Positions 42,916 to 51,160 of a DNA stretch of 64,000 bases are shown one piece after another (position 1 is the stretch's first letter; the number at the start of each line of letters is the position of its first letter). The DNA is taken from NCBI GenBank assembly GCA_964245425.1, contig CAXTMV010000002.1:1-64000 (forward strand), in the 5' to 3' direction. The notes below the pieces were generated by a model, which saw only the letters and a program-made list of their open reading frames with translations, ran no database searches and was not told the DNA's origin. This DNA is from JACMLD01 sp964245425. Its GTDB lineage: Bacteria > Bacteroidota > Bacteroidia > Chitinophagales > Chitinophagaceae. The position numbers were made by a program, and so were the translations under genes.

Positions 42916-44649
42916 ATGGCTGCCTTCAATAACCTGCACCGGCTGAAAGCAGTCCTTCTTTCAGGGTTCCTGTTTTTTTATGACTGCGAAAACATCTGTG
43001 CACAAAATACCTGTTATGGTTCTTTTCAATTTGAACGCGGTAAAAAATTGGCGGCCAATATTATTCCCGGGCCGGCGGCTGCTGCACACCAGTTATATGA
43101 TACCAGCGGGTTCACCTGGGAGGCATGGATACAATTAACAGCACCCATTTACAACCGGAGCATTATTATAAGTGCGTCTGACGCAATGCTGTACCAGGAT
43201 ATATTTTTGGGGTTTGGAATGGGAGATGGCGACGCAGCCACCAATACGGCACTCTCCTTCATGGTGTCAGACAATGCATCGGCAGCCAGGGTTACCGTTG
43301 AATCGCAGCAGGCCCTTGTAGTTGGGAACTGGTACCATGTAGCAGCCGTTTGTGATTATGACAAGGCCAGCTTTTCCATTTACTTGAATGGAATATTATT
43401 GCAGACAGCTGCATTGCTACCCAGTACTGTTGCCAACAGACTTGTTAATGACAGGTTTACGCAAATAGGCAATCTGTCTCAGGATGCGCGCGCACAGTTC
43501 GGAGATTACGGCATCAGTGCCAATATTGATGAAGTGCGTTTTTGGAAAGGGGTGCGGACACAGACACAAATCCAGGCCGGCATGAATGCCTGTATACCCG
43601 ATACGGCCGGGCTGGTAGCTTTTTTTAAGGCAGATGAAAAGGCCGGCTTACAATCTGCCAGTTACAAAGGTGATTTTTCCGTTGTATTGGATGAGGCAGA
43701 CTGGAGCCCCGGCGCGCCGGTACTGCATTGTCCGCCCCGTTTACGCTCTGCCCTTACCGCTACTACCTGCAGCAACCATCCTTACGAAGGGCATTCAACG
43801 ACCGGAACCTATATCGATACTTTTACCACCAGTACAGGCTGCGACAGTATCAGAACTTTGTATTTAACAGTGGAAGCGGCAGTGCGCACTTCTGTTAGCG
43901 CAAATGTTTGCGAAGGTGTTAAATACGGAACACATAGTGCTGCAGGACAATATATCGACACTTTCAGCGCCAGCAATGGCTGTGACAGCATTCGTACCCT
44001 CCAGCTAACGGTTAATGCAGTTAAGAGATCAGTAAAAGACACCAGCATCTGCCAGGGTAGCCGCTATTTTGCCGGTGGTAGTTACCAGTCTTCGGCAGGA
44101 ACATTCTATGATACCATTTCTTCAGCTACCGGCTGCGACTCTATTGTGGCTACCGTACTCACCATTCATCCCGCACCATTGCCAAACCTGGGAAAGGATA
44201 TCCAGTTATGTACCGGCGATTCTGTAAAACTTTTTCCCGGGAATTTTACCAGTTATGTATGGATGAATCAGTCAGCTTCATCTGCCATTGTAGTAAAAGT
44301 GCCAGGGTCTTATTGGGTGCAGGTATCGGACGAATTCAATTGTAAAGGCGCCGATACTGTTTTGATTCAGTCGATCAACTGCGCAAACATACATATTCCC
44401 AATGCTTTTTCCCCTAACGGCGATGGTATTAATGATGCATGGATGATTGAGGGGCTGTCATTTTATAGTAGTTGCTTGGTGCTGGTATATAACCGGTATG
44501 GGCAGCTGGTTTATAAAAGCGAGGGTTACAAAACGCCCTGGGATGGCAGGTTTAACGGGAAACCGCTTCCTGCCTACACTTACTATTACCTTATCAGCAT
44601 ACCGGCATTAGATAAGCATTTATCCGGTTCGGTTACACTTATACGCTAG
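42916..44649 (+). CDS. Surface protein: LamG-like domain, Cys repeats, gliding-type (T9SS type B) C-terminus
   Basis: 577 residues. After a signal peptide a LamG/concanavalin-like domain spans about residues 35-235 (FTWEAWIQL, NWYHVAAVCDYDKASFSIYL, NIDEVRFWKGVRT). Three repeats follow, each opening with Cys (285, 332, 379; exactly 47 apart) and closing with GCDSI (Cys 309, 356, 407) and a TV/TI strand. Next is an Ig-like segment (GDSVKLFPGNFTSYVW...GSYWVQVSD), then the gliding-motility-associated domain IPNAFSPNGDGINDAW ... TPWDGRFNGKPLPAYTYYYL. It is exported by T9SS and attached to, or released from, the cell surface; a binding or adhesion role is likely. Confidence 0.86.
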   Translation: MAAFNNLHRLKAVLLSGFLFFYDCENICAQNTCYGSFQFERGKKLAANIIPGPAAAAHQLYDTSGFTWEAWIQLTAPIYNRSIIISASDAMLYQDIFLGFGMGDGDAATNTALSFMVSDNASAARVTVESQQALVVGNWYHVAAVCDYDKASFSIYLNGILLQTAALLPSTVANRLVNDRFTQIGNLSQDARAQFGDYGISANIDEVRFWKGVRTQTQIQAGMNACIPDTAGLVAFFKADEKAGLQSASYKGDFSVVLDEADWSPGAPVLHCPPRLRSALTATTCSNHPYEGHSTTGTYIDTFTTSTGCDSIRTLYLTVEAAVRTSVSANVCEGVKYGTHSAAGQYIDTFSASNGCDSIRTLQLTVNAVKRSVKDTSICQGSRYFAGGSYQSSAGTFYDTISSATGCDSIVATVLTIHPAPLPNLGKDIQLCTGDSVKLFPGNFTSYVWMNQSASSAIVVKVPGSYWVQVSDEFNCKGADTVLIQSINCANIHIPNAFSPNGDGINDAWMIEGLSFYSSCLVLVYNRYGQLVYKSEGYKTPWDGRFNGKPLPAYTYYYLISIPALDKHLSGSVTLIR

Positions 44650-44663
44650 AAATGCCGAAGGTA

Positions 44664-44706
44664 AAGCAGTAAGTTGTAAGCAGCAGAAACTTACAACTTA
44701 CTGCTT
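44664..44706. repeat. Long perfect inverted repeat between convergent genes
   Basis: A 17-base arm, AAGCAGTAAGTTGTAAG, pairs perfectly with CTTACAACTTACTGCTT across a nine-base loop, with three more pairs outside a one-base bulge. It sits in the 67 bases between stop codons at 44649 and 44717. It has no T tract, so it is a stem that could end or stabilise transcripts from both sides rather than a textbook terminator. Confidence 0.65.
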
Positions 44707-44716
44707 ACTAACATAA

Positions 44717-47062
44717 CTAGTGGGCAATCACAATCTTTTTTGCCTCCTGCACACTGCCATCCTTATTTATAATCGTCATAAAATAAATACCATTTTGCCT
44801 TAGCGTGGCATTCGCTGTTGTCTTATTCAGCAGGCTGATGGTTTGAATCAACTGCCCGGCTGCATTGGTGATTTTTGCCGATACGGCCGGGTTGCTATCT
44901 GCGCTGTTATTGGTAATATGTACCAGTCCGGTTGAAGGGACGGGCCAAACCGGCACCAAAGACGGGGCCGTAATAACCGTCTGGCTGACCATTGTTTCCC
45001 TTGCAGAAAAAGCAGAATTGGTAACCCCCAATGCAAAGGTACCGTAGCTGGTAACAGCATTCCAGGTAACCGATCCATTGGTGGCAGTGCCGGATTTTAC
45101 ATTATTACCATAACTGTTCCAGGTATTACCCGACCTGCTGTAAAACAAGCGTGCCAGCGCCATCAGCGATACATTGGTGATATTATTGCAGGCGGCATTG
45201 TAGTTATTCCAGTAAGCGGTCACGTTCAGGGTGGGTGCCGTGGTGCCGATATAACTCAGCGTCCAGTGGTCGCAGGGACTTACATGGTTAAGGCCTGCTG
45301 CGGTCACCGTACCCATTGCTGCGGCGGAAGCATGTATATAAGCCGCCATAAAAGTATCGGTAACCGCAGCAGGGGCAGACATACCGATCGGCGTATATTC
45401 AGTAGCGGTAGATCCCACCGGGAATATAAAAGCCGTATTGCCTACTTTTTCTATGGGACCAATTACATAACCGCCATAATTAGGAAAAGTAGCGCCGTTA
45501 TTAACAACCAGCACAGTGGCGAGGGTGGTATTCAGGTAATCGCCATACGGAATATATACCATACCGGCCACCGACATGCTGCTGGAAAGCGTTACGTTGG
45601 CATTTTTTATACTCAAGTTGTTGACGGTAATGGCATACTCAAGACCGCTCACCTGCGCAGAACTGCCATTGTACGTAAGATTGGCCAGTGTATTGTATAA
45701 CCTGGAGTTGGTTTGGATGGAACCGGCCCCGGTAGCGGTGATACCGGCTGCGGAAGCCGTTTCCAATGTTCCACCTGATGCTAATGTAAATACGCTGTTG
45801 GTATTGGTACCTGTTGAAATCCCTTTGATTGTATAAAGCCCGCAAGTTAGTATTCCCCCGCTGTTCACGGTAAAACTGCCCGAACTGGAAGTGGTTGATT
45901 TATTGATCACCATACTGCCCGTACTTCCACCCAGGGTAACATGGCTGGCGCCCATTACAAGATAGCTGATATGGTCAGACGAATCGCAGGTTAGGGTCTG
46001 CGCAGTGCCGTTAAAATTAACACGGCCGTAAGAAGTCCCCCCCGTGCGCATGATGTAATTTCCTTTTTTATAAAAGTTACCTGCAACATTAATGGTGGCT
46101 GCGCCGCTGCTGCTGCCGAAATCAATAACAGAAGTATTTACATCGTTGATAGTGAGGTTTCCCCCAATATTGATGGTTGGGCTGGCCGTTCCGTCAGACA
46201 ACCGGATCTGCGGATAAATACCGATGCCACTATTATACGATTCTCCACCGATGGTTAAACTGCCGCCGATGGTTAAGGTTAGTGCATTGTTGGTGGCAAA
46301 ACTGAATTTATTGGGCGACCAGAAACCGCCGATGGACAAATTTCCCCGTACCGTGGTAAGCAAGCTGTTCAAAGAAATATCCTCTGAGCTGGCCAGCTGT
46401 AAAGTAAAATTTCCAAACGACTGACTAAGACCTGTCTGTGTATGCCCCAGCATATTACAGGTAGAAGTAATATCCCAAGTGGCCGTTGGTATAGCAACCC
46501 CTGCCCAATTATAAAAAAGAGCCCCGGCCAGGAAAGACAGATTGGAAGCGCTAGAAAAAGCAGTTGTGCCGGCAAGGAAATGCAGATTACCGGATATAAT
46601 GGTATTACTGTTAGTGAAATCCATGGTGCCGCCACTATCCGTCAATCCTCCTTTAACAATCGCTTTGTTGCCGGTGCCGGAAAAGTTTACCGTAATGAGG
46701 TTATAAAAAGTAGCTGTTGAGCCTGGCTCAATATACATGGCGGAATCGGGCGACGACAGGGTAAAATATTTTGTAACACTGTTTGAATTCCTGAAATCGA
46801 TGTTAACGTTGTTCACAAAAGTCAACCGCTTTAGTACCGGAAGCGTAACATCAATATAAATAAGGGAAAACGAATCGTTGAATACCAACTGGTCGCCGGT
46901 CTGTGGTATGCCCGACGGCGACCAACTGGCGGGGTTGCTCCAATTGGTGCCGGAAGCACCTATCCATACCCTGATGCTGGCAAAACTTTGCTGGCTAAAA
47001 ATAAGTACACTTACAAAAAGGAAGCAAAAAATTTTGCTGCTATACCGTAAAAAAAATCTCAT
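44717..47062 (-). CDS. Large repetitive beta-helix-like surface protein with T9SS type A sorting domain
   Basis: 781 residues. It has a signal peptide (FCFLFVSVLIFSQQSFA), then a long Ser/Thr/Gly/Asn-rich region with regular short strands (SIGGFWSPNKFSFATNNALTL, TINDVNTSVIDFGSS, NFYKKGNYIMRTGG), as in parallel beta-helix adhesins. The last 80 residues (VPVWPVPSTGLVHITN ... AKITNAAGQLIQTISL ... RQNGIYFMTIIN) are a T9SS type A sorting domain. It is expected to be secreted and surface-bound; no enzymatic motif is visible. Convergent with the LamG-like gene. Confidence 0.82.
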   Translation of the reverse strand: MRFFLRYSSKIFCFLFVSVLIFSQQSFASIRVWIGASGTNWSNPASWSPSGIPQTGDQLVFNDSFSLIYIDVTLPVLKRLTFVNNVNIDFRNSNSVTKYFTLSSPDSAMYIEPGSTATFYNLITVNFSGTGNKAIVKGGLTDSGGTMDFTNSNTIISGNLHFLAGTTAFSSASNLSFLAGALFYNWAGVAIPTATWDITSTCNMLGHTQTGLSQSFGNFTLQLASSEDISLNSLLTTVRGNLSIGGFWSPNKFSFATNNALTLTIGGSLTIGGESYNSGIGIYPQIRLSDGTASPTINIGGNLTINDVNTSVIDFGSSSGAATINVAGNFYKKGNYIMRTGGTSYGRVNFNGTAQTLTCDSSDHISYLVMGASHVTLGGSTGSMVINKSTTSSSGSFTVNSGGILTCGLYTIKGISTGTNTNSVFTLASGGTLETASAAGITATGAGSIQTNSRLYNTLANLTYNGSSAQVSGLEYAITVNNLSIKNANVTLSSSMSVAGMVYIPYGDYLNTTLATVLVVNNGATFPNYGGYVIGPIEKVGNTAFIFPVGSTATEYTPIGMSAPAAVTDTFMAAYIHASAAAMGTVTAAGLNHVSPCDHWTLSYIGTTAPTLNVTAYWNNYNAACNNITNVSLMALARLFYSRSGNTWNSYGNNVKSGTATNGSVTWNAVTSYGTFALGVTNSAFSARETMVSQTVITAPSLVPVWPVPSTGLVHITNNSADSNPAVSAKITNAAGQLIQTISLLNKTTANATLRQNGIYFMTIINKDGSVQEAKKIVIAH

Positions 47063-47176
47063 GGCTGTTTGATTAAAGGGGGTTAATGATATCCCCTAAA
47101 ACTAAACCGACCCTGTGCTTCCGTCACCATTTAACCGCTGAACGGCGCTGAATAACCGCTGAAGGAAATAAAAAGC

Positions 47177-49285
47177 TCAGGCAGGCAATAGAACCTGCAC
47201 TTCCGTACCACTTTCAGGTAGTGACTGAATCTGCATGCTGCCTTCCATTTTTTCTACCAGCTCTTTTGCCAGGGTGAGCCCAAAGCCCGAGGAACTGCTG
47301 CGGATGCTGTTCCATTCGAACAGGGCGGCCATTTGGGCAGGCGTCATACCGGGGCCCGTATCCTTTATCCTAAACAATATTTTTCCTTGCTGTGCCGCAG
47401 CCTCCAAGGTAACCTGGCCGCCGGAGGGTGTATATTTTACCGCATTGCTGATTAAATTGCGCAGCACGGTTTTCAATAGGTTGGGATCTGTGCTGATAAA
47501 AAGATCTGCCGGGCAGTTTTCAATCATGGTTATTCCTTTTTGCGCTGCCATAGACTGGTGGATATTGGCCACGCCCTTCACCAGTTCATCCAGCTGAACG
47601 TTTTCTTTTGCCGGCACAAAAGCCTCCAGCTGGCTCTTGCTCCACAATAAAATATCTTCCATGGCATCCAGCACGTGGGCAGCAGATTGCTGCACCCGGG
47701 TTTGCAAAGAAGCGATCTGGGTGTTTTGCACGGGTAATTCCTGTTCGCCGGCAGCCTGATGCGCCTGTAAGGTGAGCAGGTTGAAAAGACTGCTCACAGG
47801 CGCCCGCAGGTCATGACTGATAATGCTGAAGAGTTTTATTTTGGATGCGTTGGCGGTTTCCAGCACAGCATTCTTTTCTTCCAGCAACTGGTTCGATTTT
47901 CTTTTTAATAAAAAGCTGCGGTACAGCAGACCGGCAATCAACAGCACCAGCAGCACCGCAGCCAGCAGCAGCCATTGGTTCCGGCTCTTTGCTTTTACCA
48001 GCAACTGGTTGGCAGCTACCTGCCGGTTCAATGATGTAATCTCTTGCTCTTTACCTGCCGTTTTATATTTGGTTTCCAGTTCGGCAATATTCTTTTTATT
48101 GCTTTCCTGCGATAAAGAATCAACGATGCTGCTGCGCAACAGCTGGTACTGCCAGGCATCTTTAAAGAAGCCGAGCGCGCCGGCTATATCGGACAGGTTT
48201 TTATAGATTTCCGGCAGCACATCGGCATGCACTGCGTCTTCTGCCATGGCCAATGCCTGCTTGTAGTAACCAAAAGCAGGCTGAAAATTATGTCTGCTGT
48301 TTTCCAGGGCACCCCATTGCATCAAAACGGGAATCAAGCCGTTGGTATATTTTGTCTTTCTATATGCAGCAGAAATTTTTTTCAGGTATTGTTCCGCTTC
48401 ATCATATTTTTTCAGCTCAACCAGCGTGGAACATAAGATGAGATAGCTATCGTACACATGGCCGGTATCGTTTATGCTTTCAGCATCGGCAATACCTTTC
48501 CGGATATACAAAAGGGCTGTATCATATTTATTCAGCGCAGAATAATAACAGCCTATATCATTATAGCAAACACTCTGTGTATACGGGTAACTGTTCAAAT
48601 AAGGGATCGCCTGCAGGCTGTAAGACAGGCTTTGCCGGATATCGTTTATCCTATTATAAGCAAAACCGATATTCATCAGCGTTACCCCTGTATTAACGCT
48701 GTCAGTAGTATTTTTTACATATTCAAGTGCTTTAAAATAAGATTGGATAGCGAGCTTAGGTTCGCTGCTGGTAGCATATACGTCACCCAGTTTCCTATCC
48801 AGTTGCATTTTTAATTGGGGGTTCCGGATAGTATCTTCCTCCCGCAGCATCTTCTCTTTATAGACGATTACAGAATCAGGCTTTCCGAAATCATAATACC
48901 TGCCAACGAGATCTATCTGGGCAGCAATGACCCTGGCATTGTTGTGCGCCTTGTATGCATACTGTTCTGCCAGCCGGAAATAAAAAAAAAGGCTGTCCTC
49001 CTTTCTCAGTCCATCATACCCTTTTGCGGTATACATAAAAAACGCAGAAGCCCGGTCGTCATTCTTTGTGGCCAGCGCATGTGCCAGCGCCGGGGCGGAA
49101 ACGATGATGAGGCTATCGTTTTTATTTTCATGCAATAGCCTGGCACCTGTTTTTTCAGGCAGATCAAAATAGTCGTCTTTTTGTATGGCTGTTGTTTTCG
49201 CAAGCGGGCCACCCTTGGTATCGCATCCGCAGCAGGCAAGGCATAGTAGTCCGCCTGTCATCAACCAAAAAATGTTGTAACGCAT
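47177..49285 (-). CDS. Orphan TPR sensor histidine kinase, lipoprotein-type N-terminus
   Basis: 702 residues. The N-terminus (LLCLACCGCDTKGG) looks like a lipoprotein or signal segment. TPR repeats fill about residues 60-390 (VTLMNIGFAYNRINDIRQSL, DTALLYIRKGIADAESIND), then a membrane helix (WLLLAAVLLVLLIAGLLY), a coiled coil, HisKA FSIISHDLRAPVSSL (His491) and HATPase (RNLISNAVKYTPSG, DTGPGMTPAQ, SGFGLTLAKELVEKM). No response regulator gene is adjacent; instead it is the last gene after the mannosidase/peptidase/formamidase run, 55 bases from the formamidase gene, so it may belong to the glycan locus. Confidence 0.87.
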   Translation of the reverse strand: MRYNIFWLMTGGLLCLACCGCDTKGGPLAKTTAIQKDDYFDLPEKTGARLLHENKNDSLIIVSAPALAHALATKNDDRASAFFMYTAKGYDGLRKEDSLFFYFRLAEQYAYKAHNNARVIAAQIDLVGRYYDFGKPDSVIVYKEKMLREEDTIRNPQLKMQLDRKLGDVYATSSEPKLAIQSYFKALEYVKNTTDSVNTGVTLMNIGFAYNRINDIRQSLSYSLQAIPYLNSYPYTQSVCYNDIGCYYSALNKYDTALLYIRKGIADAESINDTGHVYDSYLILCSTLVELKKYDEAEQYLKKISAAYRKTKYTNGLIPVLMQWGALENSRHNFQPAFGYYKQALAMAEDAVHADVLPEIYKNLSDIAGALGFFKDAWQYQLLRSSIVDSLSQESNKKNIAELETKYKTAGKEQEITSLNRQVAANQLLVKAKSRNQWLLLAAVLLVLLIAGLLYRSFLLKRKSNQLLEEKNAVLETANASKIKLFSIISHDLRAPVSSLFNLLTLQAHQAAGEQELPVQNTQIASLQTRVQQSAAHVLDAMEDILLWSKSQLEAFVPAKENVQLDELVKGVANIHQSMAAQKGITMIENCPADLFISTDPNLLKTVLRNLISNAVKYTPSGGQVTLEAAAQQGKILFRIKDTGPGMTPAQMAALFEWNSIRSSSSGFGLTLAKELVEKMEGSMQIQSLPESGTEVQVLLPA

Positions 49286-49340
49286 ACAGGGCCCGGTTTA
49301 ATTATAATCTTCCAGCTTTCTTCCAATGGCAGCACATACT

Positions 49341-50387
49341 TTAATGCTGCACAAAAACTGCTTTGGGCAGCAGCACATGCACGCCCACATTACCATCTAC
49401 CAGCTGCGTGATGTTTACATCGGCGGCTACACTGCAAAGCATATAGGCATCGGCCTGCGACAATTTTTTTTCTTCCACCAGGTATTTGATCATTTCACGC
49501 ACGGCAATATGCGTGGCGGCATTCAGATCGCGGTCGCAACCCATGGCAATGATATGTGTAGGCGTTTCGCCGCGGGGCCAGGTAATGGACTTTCCTTTGT
49601 GCACAATAAACTGCAGGTTGGCTTTGAGCGATGTTTCAATGGCAGTGATGTCCACTTCGCCATTACCCTGGGCGGCATGCCCGTCGCCAATTTCAAACAA
49701 CGCTCCTTTTATATGCACGGGTAGAAAAAGCGAGGTTCCGGCAACCAGATCTTTGTTATCGAGGTTACCGCCATGTATCCATGGCGGTGCGCTGTTCCAT
49801 TTACCTGCTTCTTTGGGTGGTGCAACACCCATACTTCCAAAAAAAGGATGGAGGGGTATTTCTATGCCATCGGCAAAATGGCCCAGCATTTTCGCCCGGT
49901 CCAGCTTTATGATCTTCATTTTCCGGTCGAATATTTCGTCTGACAGAAATCCGCTCTGGCCAATGGCATTGTATCCGTATGCAATGGGTAATTCGATGCT
50001 GACGATGCGTATTTCCAGCACATCGCCGGGTTCGGCTTCTTCAATATAAATGGGGCCGGTAAGCACATGGCCGCCGGGGCCGCGCTCTTTAACAGCCTGC
50101 ACATCGCGCAGTTCCTTTTCTACTTCAGCCGGTGGCAGGCCGGCGGCTTCCAGCCTTTCCGGGTTCGACGTTAAAAGCGTATGTACGTTCACGTAATCGC
50201 CGGTATGGATACTCAGCGCCGGTTTTGCTTCCGACCAGTAATAACCCCAGGCTACGGTGGCAGGTGAGGCTGGTAAAATATAAGGGCTGGCAGCAGCGCC
50301 TTTTTGTTGTGCGTGCAAATTGGTTGAGCAGGCAACCAGTATCAGCAGCGCGGCTATACCGGGTCTTAGTGCAAGTAACATAGACAT
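49341..50387 (-). CDS. Secreted acetamidase/formamidase family protein
   Basis: 348 residues with a signal peptide (ALLILVACSTNLHAQ). Family signatures include GGHVLTGPIYIEEAEPGDVLEI, HPFFGSMGVAP, GGNLDNKDLVAGTSLFLPVH, GDGHAAQGNGEVDITAIE and MLCSVAADVNITQLVDGNVG. The enzymes hydrolyse simple amides to acid and ammonia. A secreted member between a peptidase gene and a sensor kinase gene in a glycan locus is unusual; deacetylation or deamidation of the imported glycoconjugate is possible but unproven. Confidence 0.88.
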   Translation of the reverse strand: MSMLLALRPGIAALLILVACSTNLHAQQKGAAASPYILPASPATVAWGYYWSEAKPALSIHTGDYVNVHTLLTSNPERLEAAGLPPAEVEKELRDVQAVKERGPGGHVLTGPIYIEEAEPGDVLEIRIVSIELPIAYGYNAIGQSGFLSDEIFDRKMKIIKLDRAKMLGHFADGIEIPLHPFFGSMGVAPPKEAGKWNSAPPWIHGGNLDNKDLVAGTSLFLPVHIKGALFEIGDGHAAQGNGEVDITAIETSLKANLQFIVHKGKSITWPRGETPTHIIAMGCDRDLNAATHIAVREMIKYLVEEKKLSQADAYMLCSVAADVNITQLVDGNVGVHVLLPKAVFVQH

Positions 50388-50429
50388 TTAGTTTATCATT
50401 AGCAGTACTGTAATGATAAGCATAAAATA

Positions 50430-51137
50430 TCAAATCGCCGGGTTTTGGCCGTATTCGGCCCAAAGCTCGTCGAGGGCTTTACCGGTAAGCTGTTTCCAAA
50501 TATCAGGGGTATAGGTCTTTGATCGCATGGCGCTGTCCAGTTCTTTCACCATCCCGGCATGTTTGTTTTTTTCTATCCATACCAGGAACCTGGCCGTTAT
50601 ACGATAGGCATTGGTATAGCTTTGTTTTGTATTATAATCGGGCATCGACCAATGTGCGCCTGCATTGTCTACCCCAAAAACATACCGCACATAATCGGCA
50701 ATGCCTTCTGTGAGCCAGCCAGGGCCGCTGTTTCCGCCATAGGCCTGCACAATATGCATCACCTCGTGCGTAACCACATCAATGTCTTCCGGGTGTTTAT
50801 GAAACCACTGCGGGTTAAACCGCACAATACCGTCTGAGGTAGCTGCTACGCCGGTATATTTGGGATCGACAAAGAAAATAACTTTGTTGGCCGTGTTTGG
50901 GTTATAGGCGGCGGCTTCTGCCGGGTACACTGTAAAAAAAGCATCCACCAGTCTTTGTTTTACCTGCGGGTCCAGTGCAGAATCCTGGTTCAGGAAAATC
51001 AGTGTATATCCTTTTTTTGTGACCGTATCTTTTGAAACCATCGATTCCATAGGGAGACGTTTCCAATCGCGCTGGGCCTGCAGATCATATATGGCCAGGG
51101 AAAAAAGGAAGGCGGTGAGCAGCTGTTGTTTTTTCAT
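50430..51137 (-). CDS. Basic secretory protein-type (plant/bacterial) zinc peptidase
   Basis: 235 residues with a signal peptide (LLTAFLFSLAIYDLQAQ). The metal site is HEVMHIVQ (His124, Glu125, His128), followed by GPGWLTEGIADYVRY with the further ligand region EGIADY. This matches the basic secretory protein family (PF04450-like), a putative metallopeptidase found in plants and soil Bacteroidota. It lies 23 bases after the GH92 gene, so proteolysis and mannose trimming of glycoproteins may be joined. Confidence 0.85.
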   Translation of the reverse strand: MKKQQLLTAFLFSLAIYDLQAQRDWKRLPMESMVSKDTVTKKGYTLIFLNQDSALDPQVKQRLVDAFFTVYPAEAAAYNPNTANKVIFFVDPKYTGVAATSDGIVRFNPQWFHKHPEDIDVVTHEVMHIVQAYGGNSGPGWLTEGIADYVRYVFGVDNAGAHWSMPDYNTKQSYTNAYRITARFLVWIEKNKHAGMVKELDSAMRSKTYTPDIWKQLTGKALDELWAEYGQNPAI

Positions 51138-51160
51138 GTTATTATTTTATGCGTCGCTGA

